A stretch of 64,000 nt of DNA from Ornithodoros turicata. Lineage: Eukaryota > Arthropoda > Arachnida > Ixodida > Argasidae. Positions 1 through 10,600 of this stretch are shown one piece after another (position 1 is the stretch's first letter; each line of letters starts with the position of its first letter). Under the pieces are notes generated by a model, which did not search any database, was not told where the DNA came from, and worked only from the letters and a program-made list of their open reading frames with translations. A program made the position numbers and the translations under genes. The DNA is taken from positions 66,215,807 through 66,279,806 of the forward strand of contig NC_088204.1 of assembly GCF_037126465.1 (NCBI RefSeq). The letters run 5' to 3'.

Positions 1-407
1 GATGTCTAATACCACACGGCCATATTCATGGACATTGAAATGAACGACGATTGGTCTGAATGGCCATTGGCTGCCACACGTACATTTCCAATCACCATTA
101 ACTTGGATTCTCCTCGACTCGATGGAGGTGTCGTGAAGTGCCGGTGGCATCGTCGTACTCAGTGAACAGCTAAGCACCGAGTAAAAGAAAACTGCAACAA
201 ACTTAAGGAGGCGCTAAAGTGCAACCATTTCTCCTCGCAGTATGAGGGATACAGTTACCTTGACACCGATACAAAAGGAACAGCACCCGTTGCGACGTTC
301 ATTATCTTATTTGATTCGAAATAAGCCTCATGCACACACATAGCAACTGGGACTGCAGAGAAAGCCCGTGAGCTGAGCGTGAACAACCGTTCGTGAGCTA
401 AACGCGA
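1..407. other. no recognisable gene
   Basis: I see no convincing coding exon, RNA gene or named repeat here. Short open frames overlap on both strands without family resemblance or splice-site support. The stretch may include the 3' flank of the minus-strand gene that ends at 655. Confidence 0.4.
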
Positions 408-570
408 AGGAAATCGCATTTTACGCTTTCCCTCCACTCTCTTTCCGAAGGGGCCTCCCATTGGTGCCCGAAAAAGATTCCTCGAGGTGATTGGACAAAT
501 CGTTTGCGGACACTAATGGGAAGCCTCTTCGGAAAGAGAGGAGATGAAAAACGTAAACTGCGGTTTCTTT
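408..570. repeat. foldback (inverted-repeat) element, about 163 bp
   Basis: The left arm starting near 408 (aaggaaatcgcattttacg) is the imperfect reverse complement of the right arm ending at 570 (cgtaaactgcggtttcttt). The best-paired inner block is ctctctttccgaag against cttcggaaagagag. It looks like a miniature inverted-repeat element. No target duplication was identified, so the superfamily is unknown. Confidence 0.6.
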
Positions 571-654
571 ATGTAGAGGGATGCTCGCAGCGCGATCCAG
601 CGTGTTCTCTGTCAACCTCAGTTAGCGGCGTATTGTAAGTGGCACTCGAGATGC

Positions 655-1883
655 TCAATGGTCGTTAGTTTCAATTATCTTTGGAATGGCCGTGCGCAAA
701 AGACACTGAAGACGACGGTTGTGAACATGATTGACAAGAGGTACCTCATCGCTGCCCGGACTGGGCGCTTGTGGATGGCCCTGTGGCTGAGAAGATGCTT
801 TGACTCCTTTTGATGGTCCTTGAGCAGAAAGACGCACTTCTGGTAGGCTCGGTAGTTCAGGAAGGGGTTGCACATTCACTTCTGGTTTTACTTCTGGTTT
901 CACTTCCGGTTTCACTTCCGGCTCCGCTGGCGACTGAGAAAAAAGGGGACGAATTTGGCCCAGATCCTGAGCATATCATATCGCATAGCGTATATCGTAG
1001 CATACCGTATCGCGTTATCCCGAAAGTTTGGGATTTGGAGTACAAGAGTGCAAGTAGCTGTACAGGTGGATTCAATACTATATACGACATCCTGGAGACA
1101 GTTGCGAAAAAAATCCCGATCCCGTCCTGGGATTCCGGGATTGTAAAAAAGGCTCGGGATTCCGAACCCTGCGTCAGAGCGATACAAATTAAGCAGGTGA
1201 CGCGGGTGGAGTAGCTTATATCCGGTTAGATCCCCTTCCCGGAATGTCCACGCGCTCCAGGCGATGTCGTTATTAAATTGTGCAGTGAGGCCTTCGAAAG
1301 TCGTCGCTAACTTGAACGGGATAGATGACGACTTTCATGATCTAAAGTCGTGCACGACCGACTGCTGTAGGGAACGCGTTAGAAGTCACACAAGTCACGA
1401 CAGCTGTTGGCGCGTTGCAAACAGCAGATGCAAGTCACAAGCTCTGCTAAGGTGTGGTGACAAATTTACCGGCTTGGGTTGTTCAACCTTGGCGGACGGA
1501 CTTGCCGTTTTCGGAGCAACTGGCGGAAGCACAGGTGGAGCAGTGATCACTACAACTATAGGAGCTGGGGCTGCTACATCCGTAGGAGCTGGGGCTGCTA
1601 CATCCGTAGGAGCTGGGGCTTCTACAGTCGTAGGAGCTGGGGCTGCTACAGCCGTAGGAGCTGGGGCTGCTACAGTCGTAGGCGCTGGGGCTGCAACAGC
1701 CGTAGGAGCTATAGGGTAAGGTCCAACTGGCTGTGCGTGTACAGTTGGCTGGGGTACTCGATGCTCCAACTCAGTGAAGGTCTGACCATGGGTCGTAGCT
1801 TCAGTGTCCGCGAACGTTTGCAAGAAGGTAGTTCCGGTAAAGCCTTCGAAGGATTCGTTAGAGTGGCCAGCTTCTTTTGACAT
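655..1883 (-). CDS. two-exon Pro/Ala-rich protein with KPEV repeats, 230 aa, function unknown
   Basis: Exon 1 runs 1883-1470 and exon 2 runs 933-655 on the minus strand, joined across an intron at 1469-934. The start ATG (1883-1881) sits in gcagccATGt. Exon 1 is exactly 138 codons and ends CCG before a donor gtaaat. Exon 2 follows a polypyrimidine acceptor (ttttttctcag) in phase 0 and gives 92 residues and a TGA. The joined frame reads VEQPKP then SPAEPEV. The protein has a Ser/Thr-rich start, a central AP-rich repeat (AAPAPT-type, about 8 residues each, roughly residues 60-110), then KPEV repeats and a Gln/Pro-rich tail. There is no signal peptide or known domain. Composition suggests a disordered protein. 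Matching splice phases plus the open frame in both exons support a real gene. Further upstream exons beyond 1883 are possible. Confidence 0.55.
1556..1709. repeat. 24-bp coding minisatellite
   Basis: About six copies of a 24-bp unit (ggagctggggctgctacatc plus four bases) lie in tandem inside exon 1 of the minus-strand gene. The unit is a multiple of three, so copy changes keep the frame and alter only the number of Ala/Pro repeats. Confidence 0.75.
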
Positions 1884-3049
1884 GGCTGCGGTGCTTCTTC
1901 TTTTACTTCTTCCAATGAAAAGATGGCCGTGAGCCACTAGGAGAGTGGATTGGCGTCTTCCCGTGCCTTCTTCTACTTCTTCTTTTTCTAACTGCTATGG
2001 CGCACGGCCAAAGATAGTCAAAGGCAACGGACCACTGGTCAGGGTGTCGGTGCAAGGAAGAGGGGGATATGTTTATTAACACACAAAAAAAAAGATAAAG
2101 GAAAGATGCACGAAAGGATAAGGGGTTGAGGTTCCGTGTATTCACACCTTCTCCTTCCTCCTCGTCCTCTCAAAACATGGTTAAAATAGCATTCCCCTGA
2201 GTACTTCAGCGGAAGATTCGAAAATGCCATGGCTGGAAATAAAACTATTAAAAAAACGTGGCACACGTTGGCAGTTGGCCAAGAAACACAGTGATATCCC
2301 ATCACGAAAATTTAGTAGACAGTGAAGAACGCTGAGTAGATTATACTGTGAGGAGGAAGATCACCGATCCCAATCATCCCCATGGCTCTGATCATCGCGC
2401 GAGACCGCGCCCAATTCATTCTGGTCTCGGCCTCCATCCTTTCCTGCTGCTTATAAAGAACCTTACCTCCATTGGCTACACCTGTCTCGCTTTTCTACCT
2501 AACAATATGTAGGAGATGATTGAGAAAAAGATGGTATGAGATAGGCAGCGCCCCGAAGCACGACAAGACGAGGTGTGGGGAGGGAATTTACTGGCAGAAA
2601 CACAAAAAAGGAAAAGGAACGATGAAGAGGAGGGGATGCACAACGCCTTCCGCACGAAAGGGAACGAGAATGCCAACGAAAGAAGGAAGCTCTTCACTGC
2701 GCGAAGCTTTCTTTCTGTTATTGGCGTGCGCAGAACCATCAACGCTATCCTTTACGTACGCAAAGGGGGTAGCGTACGATGTACTAAGACTCTCGACTCC
2801 AAAGGTTAGCCAGCTGTAGGACTCGAACCCACATCTTCTGAATTGCCCGTCCAGGGCTCTAGCAATATGTTTATGCACATGACGTCACGCGCAGCCTTTG
2901 AGCGCATTTTTGAGCCACGTGACATGAGAAAACAGGGGGATGCGTCACATGCGTCTGACTGCGGGCCACATTAAGCACCAAGTGTGCTTTTGCAATTTCC
3001 TCTCATAATACACATCTACCCGAGAAATGTCATGACAACGTTGGTAGAC
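1884..3049. other. intergenic, no gene seen except a tRNA-like fragment
   Basis: This 1.2 kb would hold the promoter of the minus-strand gene. I see no clear TATA box or exon. At 2807-2875 on the minus strand lies a tRNA-like block with a B-box (gggttcgagtcc in complement), listed separately. The rest is unassigned. Confidence 0.4.
2807..2875 (-). repeat. tRNA-derived SINE fragment
   Basis: In reverse complement the segment carries a Pol III B-box (gggttcgagtcc) preceded by an anticodon-arm-like region and followed by tacagctggcta. The same block with a better A-box is present at 58905-58980, so this is a dispersed tRNA-derived repeat and not a tRNA gene. Confidence 0.55.
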
Positions 3050-3305
3050 AGACTGAAACCGAAATAAATCGAAAGAACACTGGAACACTGAAAGAGGGGA
3101 TGGCTGGGTTCCACGAATGGGTATTTGTTAGCTGCGTAGGACCGAAGGCCGCGTCCCTTTCAGAGACCATCGTGATCTCCTCAAGACCGTGGCTTTCGGG
3201 CGCGATCTTGTTGCCTCCTTAGCTTCGAGCGTAGTTCAACTCTACCAAACTGGTGGCGCTGTCGAACACTATGACGTCATTTGTTTACAAGCAGGAGAGG
3301 TCTAT
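3050..3305 (-). repeat. copy of the dispersed CRE/forkhead-site repeat
   Basis: The reverse complement matches, in the same order, the sequence at 15468-15765 and the tandem array at 20237-22434: tttgtaaacaaatgacgtca, the 'gcgccaccagtttggtagag' region, the 'gactgaaaccgaaa' region and the flanking blocks. It is an individual copy of an interspersed repeat with no coding capacity that I recognise. A second start-like block (tgtttacaaacatgtgatgt) follows at about 3376. Confidence 0.75.
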
Positions 3306-3763
3306 TGCACGCATACCGCGACAACTCACGGCATATACCCTCCTACTGTGACTCCTGGGCGGCAATACACTGCCCTCTGTTTACAAACATGTGATGTCAC
3401 GAGAAGACCGGTTCGAGGTTATATTTTGCTTTGGTGGACTTTGGTGGACAAGAAGCTGGGAAAATGCTGCGGCTGATAGGCTGATAAAGCTGACAATGCC
3501 CACCAGCATGCTTTGCGCGGCGACATAATGGGATCGATGACGTAGGGGCTCTGGTCGTCTATTGAGCAGCATGAATCACAATGGGGAGTTTTAGTGCTCC
3601 CAATGAATCGTTTTCCCACCCATAACAGCTCCGGAAAAGGTTAACGACTCATGAGTCATGATGCGGGAAGAATTTTGGGTGACTCCTACTTCCGTGGTTT
3701 AGCTGGCGGCGCGAAAATTTAACGATATAGCACACAGGGCTCAGTCCAGGGAGGTTAAGTGGC

Positions 3764-3920
3764 TAAGTTCGTTCAGTGTAGAGATAGCTTGATGCGTCTA
3801 GGTAAGTAATCGCAACGCACCTATTGGACAGCGCTGCGCACGGTGCTGCCCGCCGTCCAATAGACGCGTTCCGATAATTTTTCTCGATACATCAAGTTAT
3901 CTCTACACTGAACGAACTTA
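3764..3920. mobile_element. MITE with TAAGTTCGTTCAGTGTAGAG ends
   Basis: Arms taagttcgttcagtgtagag at 3764 and the complement ending gaacttA at 3920 form a foldback of about 157 bp. A second inner block (cctattggac against gtccaatag) also pairs. It begins and ends with TA, which fits a Tc1/mariner-type target site. It interrupts the left terminus of the surrounding element. Confidence 0.7.
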
Positions 3921-4133
3921 TGGCGAATACGGGTGGTCATTTCGTGGCAACATTTTGTTTCTTCTTCTTTTTTCTTCTTTTTTTTTTTTTGCCAGATCCC
4001 GAGCAGTCATGTGCGCTTGGTGAAAGCAAAGCAATTTCGCATGTTCGCGTGGCCCTTTACGCTACGCGAATTGCCAGCCAGCTCTTTTTTCGCCCGCTCT
4101 CGGAAAGATCGAGCAGCGGGTTGCCCAACTATA

Positions 4134-4905
4134 CAGGGTGTTTCAGTTAAATCCCCGGGCTAAATAATTCGCGAACCGGTGCACCAATCGAATAACTTTC
4201 TTTTTTACAAGTATCTGTCCAATACCGCCTACAAGATGCGCACCGCGTGAATGAACGGGAGGCGCTCATTATTTAAATAAAAATGCAAATGAGTTCGTTC
4301 GTAAAAAAGCGTAACTTCTAAAGCAGGGCGCTGTCGGTATTAAAATGGGTACTACCCCTTTTGGGACCTTCAGTGGACACCTTTCAGAGAAAAATCTGCC
4401 ACCGAAGCGGGTCATTTGTTGCAGTAATTAATTGGTTTCGGTTTACGTATTTTTGTCGCGGCTGGTCGCGGCGAAGCGCAAAAAGACGCTCTTTCACTCC
4501 CTTATCCATCAATGAATTACGTCCTTACACCAATGAATTGCACCAATGAATTACGTCCTTTTGCGCTTCGCCGCGACCAGCCGCGACAAAAATACGTAAA
4601 CCGAAACCAATTAATTACTGCAACAAATGACCCGCTTCGGTGGCAGATTTTTCTCTAAAAGGTGTCCACTGAAGGTCCCAAAAGGGGTAGTACCCATTTT
4701 AATGCCGACGGCGCCCTGCTTTAGAAGTTAGCTTTTTTCACGAAACTCATTTGAATTTTTATTTAAATAATGAGCGCCTCCCGCTCATTCACGCGGTGCG
4801 CATCTTGTAGGCGGTATTGGACAGATACTTGTAAAAAAGAAAGTTATTCGATTGGTGCACCGGTTCGCGAATTATTTAGCCCGGGGATTTAACTGAAACA
4901 CCCGG
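4134..4905. mobile_element. 772-bp near-perfect palindromic element
   Basis: The left end cagggtgtttcagttaaatc is mirrored by the right end (gatttaactgaaacacccgg), and the two arms pair over nearly their full length with rare mismatches. The centre lies near 4500-4545, where 'accaatgaatt' occurs three times. TA lies on both sides (4132-4133 and 4906-4907), consistent with a TA target duplication. No protein-coding frame is apparent. Confidence 0.75.
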
Positions 4906-5173
4906 TATACGGCGTTGCCACATCCGCACTGCAACGGTGGCGAGTCATTGGTCCGCACGTAAAAGTTGAACGTGGTGTAGCAGACGACGGAACCCGAAGA
5001 CGGTCGACCGCGATGCCCCTAGCGTGATCCAAGTGACTAAAACAGCTAGATTCGTGGCACTCACGTTGCGGTGGCAACGGTCACGTGATCCAGCTCGGGC
5101 GCCGACCTAGCCATTTCCGAGCGCTAGGTCGTGTTGCCATGAAATGACCACCCGAATTCGCCATTAACCTCCC

Positions 5174-6223
5174 CAGGGTGTCGGAGCGAACCGAAAACCA
5201 GAAACGAAAACATAAAAAAACGCTATTTTGGTGCGAACCGGAACGGAATCGAAACCGCATACCTTTTTTTCGCTCAAGAGGGAAACCGAAAAAAATATTT
5301 AACGGTTTTCGGTCCAAGAAAAAACTTCGCCGGTTTGGACTACGAATAGGCGAATGAAACTGACGTCGCGTGTTCTGAAGTCATGTCGTGGATACTTTAC
5401 GAGAGTTGCGGTTACGGTGGAATGTATGTCGGTATACTATTACCCTTAGGCTCCCTTTGTAACGTTTTATCGTTCGCGCACATAGACTCATAGGTACATG
5501 TGACCGGTTGTGACTCTCTACCAATGTGCCGTGTTCATCTTAATTTCATCCGCCCAAACTCTTCTATCTGGTTACTTTCCCCTTAAGAGGAAACACACTC
5601 AACTAAACAGTGACCCAAGGAGGCTGCGTAACGGCTTCTCTATCTGTAATGTTGCGCAACGCGTCCCTTGTTTGAGAGCAGCGAAGTTGAATACATTTAC
5701 GTATCCGCGAGGGCAAGCGCGTGCGAAGCGGCGCCTCTTTTCTGGACAGGACACGAAGAAAAAAAAGACGGAGCCCTCGAGCGCGTTTCTGAGTGAAGGT
5801 GTTCTTCCATTTGCGTCGTACTGGTGCGGTGGTGCTTGCTGGCTAGGAAGCAGTAACAGACATTCGGATGGGACGCGATCACACCAATCCAGCAAGAAAG
5901 TACTTTACGTATGACATCACGACAAACAAGTGCGTCTGTATCATGCCCTTCAAGAAAGGAGAAAGCCTATTTGAACAGACAGTCACCTACAGGAACCAGG
6001 AGCTACCAATTTCACTGCTGCCTATTAATATTGAATACCATGTATGCGGAATAAACGGGTTTACATTTTGCAACATTGATTTTTTTCTGGGAATGAATAT
6101 GGACACCAGAAGCGGAACCGGTTAAAACCGGTATGAACCGTTATATTTTTGCTCCGGAGCAGAAACGGTACCGGACCGTTTGTGATAGAACCGGAACGAA
6201 AAACGTTTCGGTTCGACACCCTG
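5174..6223. mobile_element. non-autonomous hAT-type element with 8-bp target duplication
   Basis: Terminal inverted repeats start CAGGGTGTCG at 5174 and end CGACACCCTG at 6223. Subterminal ends are rich in aaccgaaa/tttcggtt. The 8-bp direct repeat AACCTCCC lies immediately outside both ends (5166-5173 and 6224-6231). An 8-bp duplication with CAGGG-type ends is the hAT signature. The 1,050-bp body has short frames only and no recognisable transposase. Confidence 0.8.
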
Positions 6224-6719
6224 AACCTCCCTACTCGTACATTGGCCTAGAGCTGTACACGAAAGGCTTCTGAAAAATCCCGAATGAGTGGGAGCGCGAT
6301 AGCTTTTCGTGCACGAAAGCCTCTCCCACGCAGTCGAAGCATGCACAGTCGCGACGGCGCTTAGTCGGAGACTTATCGGAAGTTCCAAACGGGGCAACTA
6401 AAACTTCCGTTCGTCGGCGGAACTCTCGACAACTAAGATAACATCCTAGACAGGGTAGAAAACACGGGTGAACCCGGGTGCTTTGCAAATAAATACGCGC
6501 CGTCAAATATGCCCCTCAGATGTATTTCATTATCCGCTTCTGGTCTTTTCTTTTTTTTTCGCTTGATCTTAAATCTTCGCAGGAGGTCCATACTGACAAG
6601 ACTCTGAGTGCACATACGCTACGGCAGTACGACTCTGAGCATGGGAGAAAGAAAAGGTTGGAGAAAGCACGTGATAAAGCGTCTGTCCTCTCAGAAAGCA
6701 GCAATACTAAATAGTAACC

Positions 6720-6985
6720 GTCCTCGGTAGCTCAGTCGGTAACGTGCTGGCTTGCTGAGCTCAAGATCGCGGGTTCGATCGTTCGGTCGGTAGCAACGTG
6801 GGGGAGGTATGTACCTTGCTGCTAGCACCGTGTGTCGGAGGTTTCCGGCGCACGTCAAAAGAACCCCAGGTGGTCCAAATCCTACCCTGCGACACGTGCA
6901 ACATGTCGCCACACTACGCAGACAAACCTTACATGCAACCTCACGGTACCATTATTATTCTTATTATTTATTAATAAAGGGTATT
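6720..6985 (+). repeat. tRNA-derived SINE with 3' TTA-rich tail
   Basis: The head has an A-box-like tagctcagtcggtaacgtg and a B-box gggttcgatc. It is followed by a SINE body with the block 'aaaagaaccccaggtggtcc' and a tail of att/tta repeats ending near aataaagg. A related body fragment (acgttaaaggtccc) occurs at 33418-33500. Confidence 0.75.
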
Positions 6986-7033
6986 CGCCCACGGGCCACA
7001 ACACATTATCAGCTTGCGTTGTAATGTATGCGT

Positions 7034-7310
7034 CAAGCCTGCGTGGCTCGGTAGCTAGCGTGCGGACCATGCACGTCGAGACTGGGGTGGTACCCGGGTT
7101 CGAATCCCGGTGCCGGCTATGCTGTCTGGGGTTTCTCCTGGGTTTTCCTCAGACGCTTTCAGACATATGCCGGCACAAATGGGGTAGAAGGCGGCCCAGG
7201 ACGAACATTCCCCCAGTGCGTCAGTCGTGACGTTGCCCACTGTTGACATTGCTCTGTGAGGCCGACCAAGGCGAGCCCTTTCACCACCACCACCACCACC
7301 ACCGGGACAC
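7034..7310 (+). repeat. tRNA-derived SINE of a second family, with CAC tail
   Basis: The head runs from gcgtggctcggtagctagcg to the B-box gggttcgaatcc (about 7096). It is followed by the body 'ctggggtttctcctgggttt', 'tcctcagacgctttcagac' and a (cac)n microsatellite at 7281-7301. An antisense relative occupies 44575-44690. Confidence 0.75.
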
Positions 7311-7550
7311 AACACTATGTTGAAAAAGATGAAGCAACGTGGACCTCACGTGCAGTTGTCGTGGTACCCTATTCGAGAGCGATCCAACGAGATCGTTCTA
7401 CGTGCACGAGGGGAAAGGGAAAAGCTGAGGTAAGGCTGATGAACCGCCCTCACTACCGCTACGTGAGCTACCGCCCGCGTGACCTCCCCCGGCGCTCCTT
7501 TTCTTTCTCCTTCCCCAGTGCACGCGTGATATCGAGAGGATACGCAGAGC

Positions 7551-7628
7551 CATTTTTATAGGCTCTGAGGGTACGCAAGCTTTAATCTTGTAGAACCATA
7601 CGCCGGGGACGCAATATTTCTCGCCGCG
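7551..7628 (+). promoter_or_regulatory. candidate promoter/5' UTR of the Argonaute gene
   Basis: A TATA-like element (tttttataggc, about 7553-7562) lies about 70 bp before an ATG in a strong context (gccgcgATGG). The spacing would leave a short 5' untranslated leader. The assignment depends on the proposed first exon being correct. Confidence 0.35.
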
Positions 7629-10600
7629 ATGGAAGTGGCTGTCCTACCACCCAGAGCTCGAGGTAGAGGTAAGTGTTGCCGTTTTAGAGACACTTCTGTA
7701 GCGAGTGCACTTCTAATGAAGCAATACGTTGAGAGTTTGGTTGTCCAGACAATAAATCGTCATCCCGTTACAAAGTGTCACCATTTCACTTTCTGTCTGC
7801 ATTGCATCCAACACGTGGGGCAGTTTAAATCACTGCGCCGTCGGAGGTCGGACTCGCTCAAAAAAGCGTGACCACACGGGAGCTGCCATCCGTTGGTCAT
7901 GGAAGGCGTTGCTTTCCGTTGGCTGCTTCATTCCGCTAAACTTGACGTACTCGTTTTCCTAAATTCATCACTTGCTATCTAAATTCGGCGTACAATGTGC
8001 GTATTTCATATGTATTCGTTAAACAAATAAGCAGTGAATATTTTCCCACTACATCACTCGCTTGTGTGCTGTCGTTCGTTCGTAACTTTATTATCACGAA
8101 AGTTGACAGATGAGAGCATGGAATGGCGGGTGGTTTCGTTTTTGCTATTTCCGGTTCCCGTTGGTTCGCAGAGCAGCATGAAAATGGCGGTTTACCGTGT
8201 GCATTCATTTTTGGAATAAAGTTGCCTTCGGAAATGCATGCATACGTTCGTTACGATGGATAACGATTTATTGATTTCGCTCGCAGAGGCATACAAACGC
8301 CACTTCAACACGTCATAGGCGGTAAACATCTTCATCCGTGTCGGTGGAAAGCGAAGGGTTGACGGTGTGGCAGGTAATCTCATAGGTAAGATATGGTTCA
8401 CGTTTGATATGACAACGTTTACCTTGTGATTCCGATAGCATTACTCAATTCTGCACGTATCCCGAAGATTCGTACGTTGTTGGACGTCGTTCCCTCCATC
8501 GGCTCGTTCCCCCGTTTGTCATCTCACGTGACTGCACAAGGTTGGCAAACGGAGCAGCTCCGCTGTAGTAAGGGGGCTGAAATTCGTCCACTAACCCTGT
8601 TCATGACCAACGGATGGCTGCGCCCGGGCGGTCACGCTCGGGGATAGGAGAATCTCATTGACGGCGCGCCAAGTTCGTTCTCTAGAGTCTTCCTATATTA
8701 ACTCTATGGGCGGTGTGACTGTCGGTTTCTGATAACGGTGTGGGCAAATGTCCAGTGCGCAATTCTCCGCTCCCCGAAACGAGCTTCAAGATACAAGCTC
8801 CTCATCAGATGCACTTAGATTTTGCACGTTGATCCTTTCATTCATTTCCAGTGCGAAATATATTGATGAAAATATTTGCGCCGCTACACCCCTGTAAAAT
8901 CGGTGTCCAGCCAACAAAGAAAAATCCCAAGCAGCACAACATATTAGCCCAATATTGGGCTGGTATTGCCGATATTGTGTCAATAGTGAACCAAGATGTT
9001 GGGCTGCTTACGTTCGCCGTGTAATTGCGCGCAGATTTTATTATCCACTGGCATATAAAAAAGCCTACGTCCCCCAATTTCAACAAATCTCGTGAGGGAA
9101 TGGTAACATTCGGCGGGGCTGTGATGTACAAAGCGGTGCGTACAGCAGACGACCAGCCTGCTCCTGCACTCGCTTCCCGCTCGCTCGTTTTGTAAGCGAC
9201 CGAGCAGCGCTAGTGCTGAACTTACACTTCCACTGTACCAGTCGGCGCCGCACGCGCTAGCACCACATCGGCACTCCTCTGAACTGAACCACGCCGGCGA
9301 GTGAGATCGCCATCTTGGATCCGGCGCCTGGCACGTCCGGATCCTGCGTCGCCTAGCAACGGGACGTCAATCTCCCTTTCTTCGCCGGGCTGGAATGCTG
9401 CGCGCAGCCGAGCCAGCTCGCAAAACCGGTTTTGGATGGAGGTGACTCAACATGGACGGCGCGCGCGTTCTTGGAAGGAGAAACCACGTGACACGATCGA
9501 CCCAATCAAGGACACCGAACGGCTGCTCCGGCGCGGAAAATGAATGTGGTACTCTGTACCCCTATTTAGTAACTCTATCCTGAACTACTGCCGAAGGTAC
9601 TGGGCAAATGGAAGAGACCTTCTGTTTTCTTTCTGCATAGTGCGTAGAAGCGAGGAGGATTTTGGCACACGGACACTGCGATCTCCCTGAACCTCTCCGT
9701 TAACTGCAGCCGCGGTAAAATTATGATGGCCCCACAGCGTAAAGATTACGGAATCTATTTTCGCGCACATACAGAGTGTGGAGCACGAGCATGCGCACAG
9801 CACAGAAAGGGGAAAAAATGGCAGAGTAGTCACACTTTCCGTGTCCACAAAATAAAGATCCCAGTACTATCACGTGCAGTAGATATCTACACGAGCTAAG
9901 GCCGGTGTTTGGTGAGTGGCGCCATCACGGACCCCAGCCCCCAGTTCCAAGGTGTTAGCCGTACCGTGCCGAGGGGATGAAAGGCGAAGGGTAGAAACCT
10001 TGAACGGTGGCGGTCGGGGTCTTGATCAAGCTTCGGCCGATGGGTTTTCCTTAAAACTCCGGACCCCTCTCACGCGTATGGACGTGCAACGTGACCGACT
10101 TGTTGGGCCGTCCATTTCCTAAAGCCATGAATGGTTAAAAATTCTTCAAACTCTATAATCGGGAACTCGAAGCGTCTCCAGACCGAAGTCTCCAATTCAG
10201 ATTCTACAAACTTTACAGAAAAGTACATAGTGCTTGCAGCGACAGGAGATGACAAAAAAATGTAGTACCCTTGGGTAGGATGTCAACGTTCTTCATTCAG
10301 AAGGCGGTGGCATCTCTCTCTAAGCATGTACCAGAAATTACACGCATGCGATCAGGTGACTTGTTGATCAAGTACACCTACAAAACAGACTGTGACACCA
10401 TCTTGAACATTCACAAAATGTTAGGCAAAAGAATAACAGCATCTCTACACAGGACTTTAAACACTAGCCGAGGCGTCGTCGCCCTGTCCCACCTCACTGA
10501 CGTGCCTGTTGAGGAAATTCTTCTCAACCTGAAAGACCAGGGCGTCATATACGCACGAAAAATAAAAATCAGAAAGAACAATGAGTACGTCACGACCCGA

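Larger units (their letters stand above)
3748..6232. mobile_element. composite nest of four inverted-repeat DNA elements
   Basis: The outermost element has termini agggaggttaa (3748-3758) and aacctccct (6224-6232, with a second copy before 5174). Subterminal sequence is shared in inverse orientation: tggcgaat.cgggtggtcatt at 3921 and its complement near 5140-5164. A small palindromic element (3764-3920) sits in the left terminus, a 772-bp palindromic element (4134-4905) in the middle, and a hAT-type element (5174-6223) in the right terminus. No transposase frame was recognised in any layer. Confidence 0.65.

Noticed and set aside
8761..8815. Hammerhead-like CTGATGA on the minus strand near 8805
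   Set aside because: The stem II-like hairpin is followed by GTTTC and not CGAAA, so the core is incomplete.
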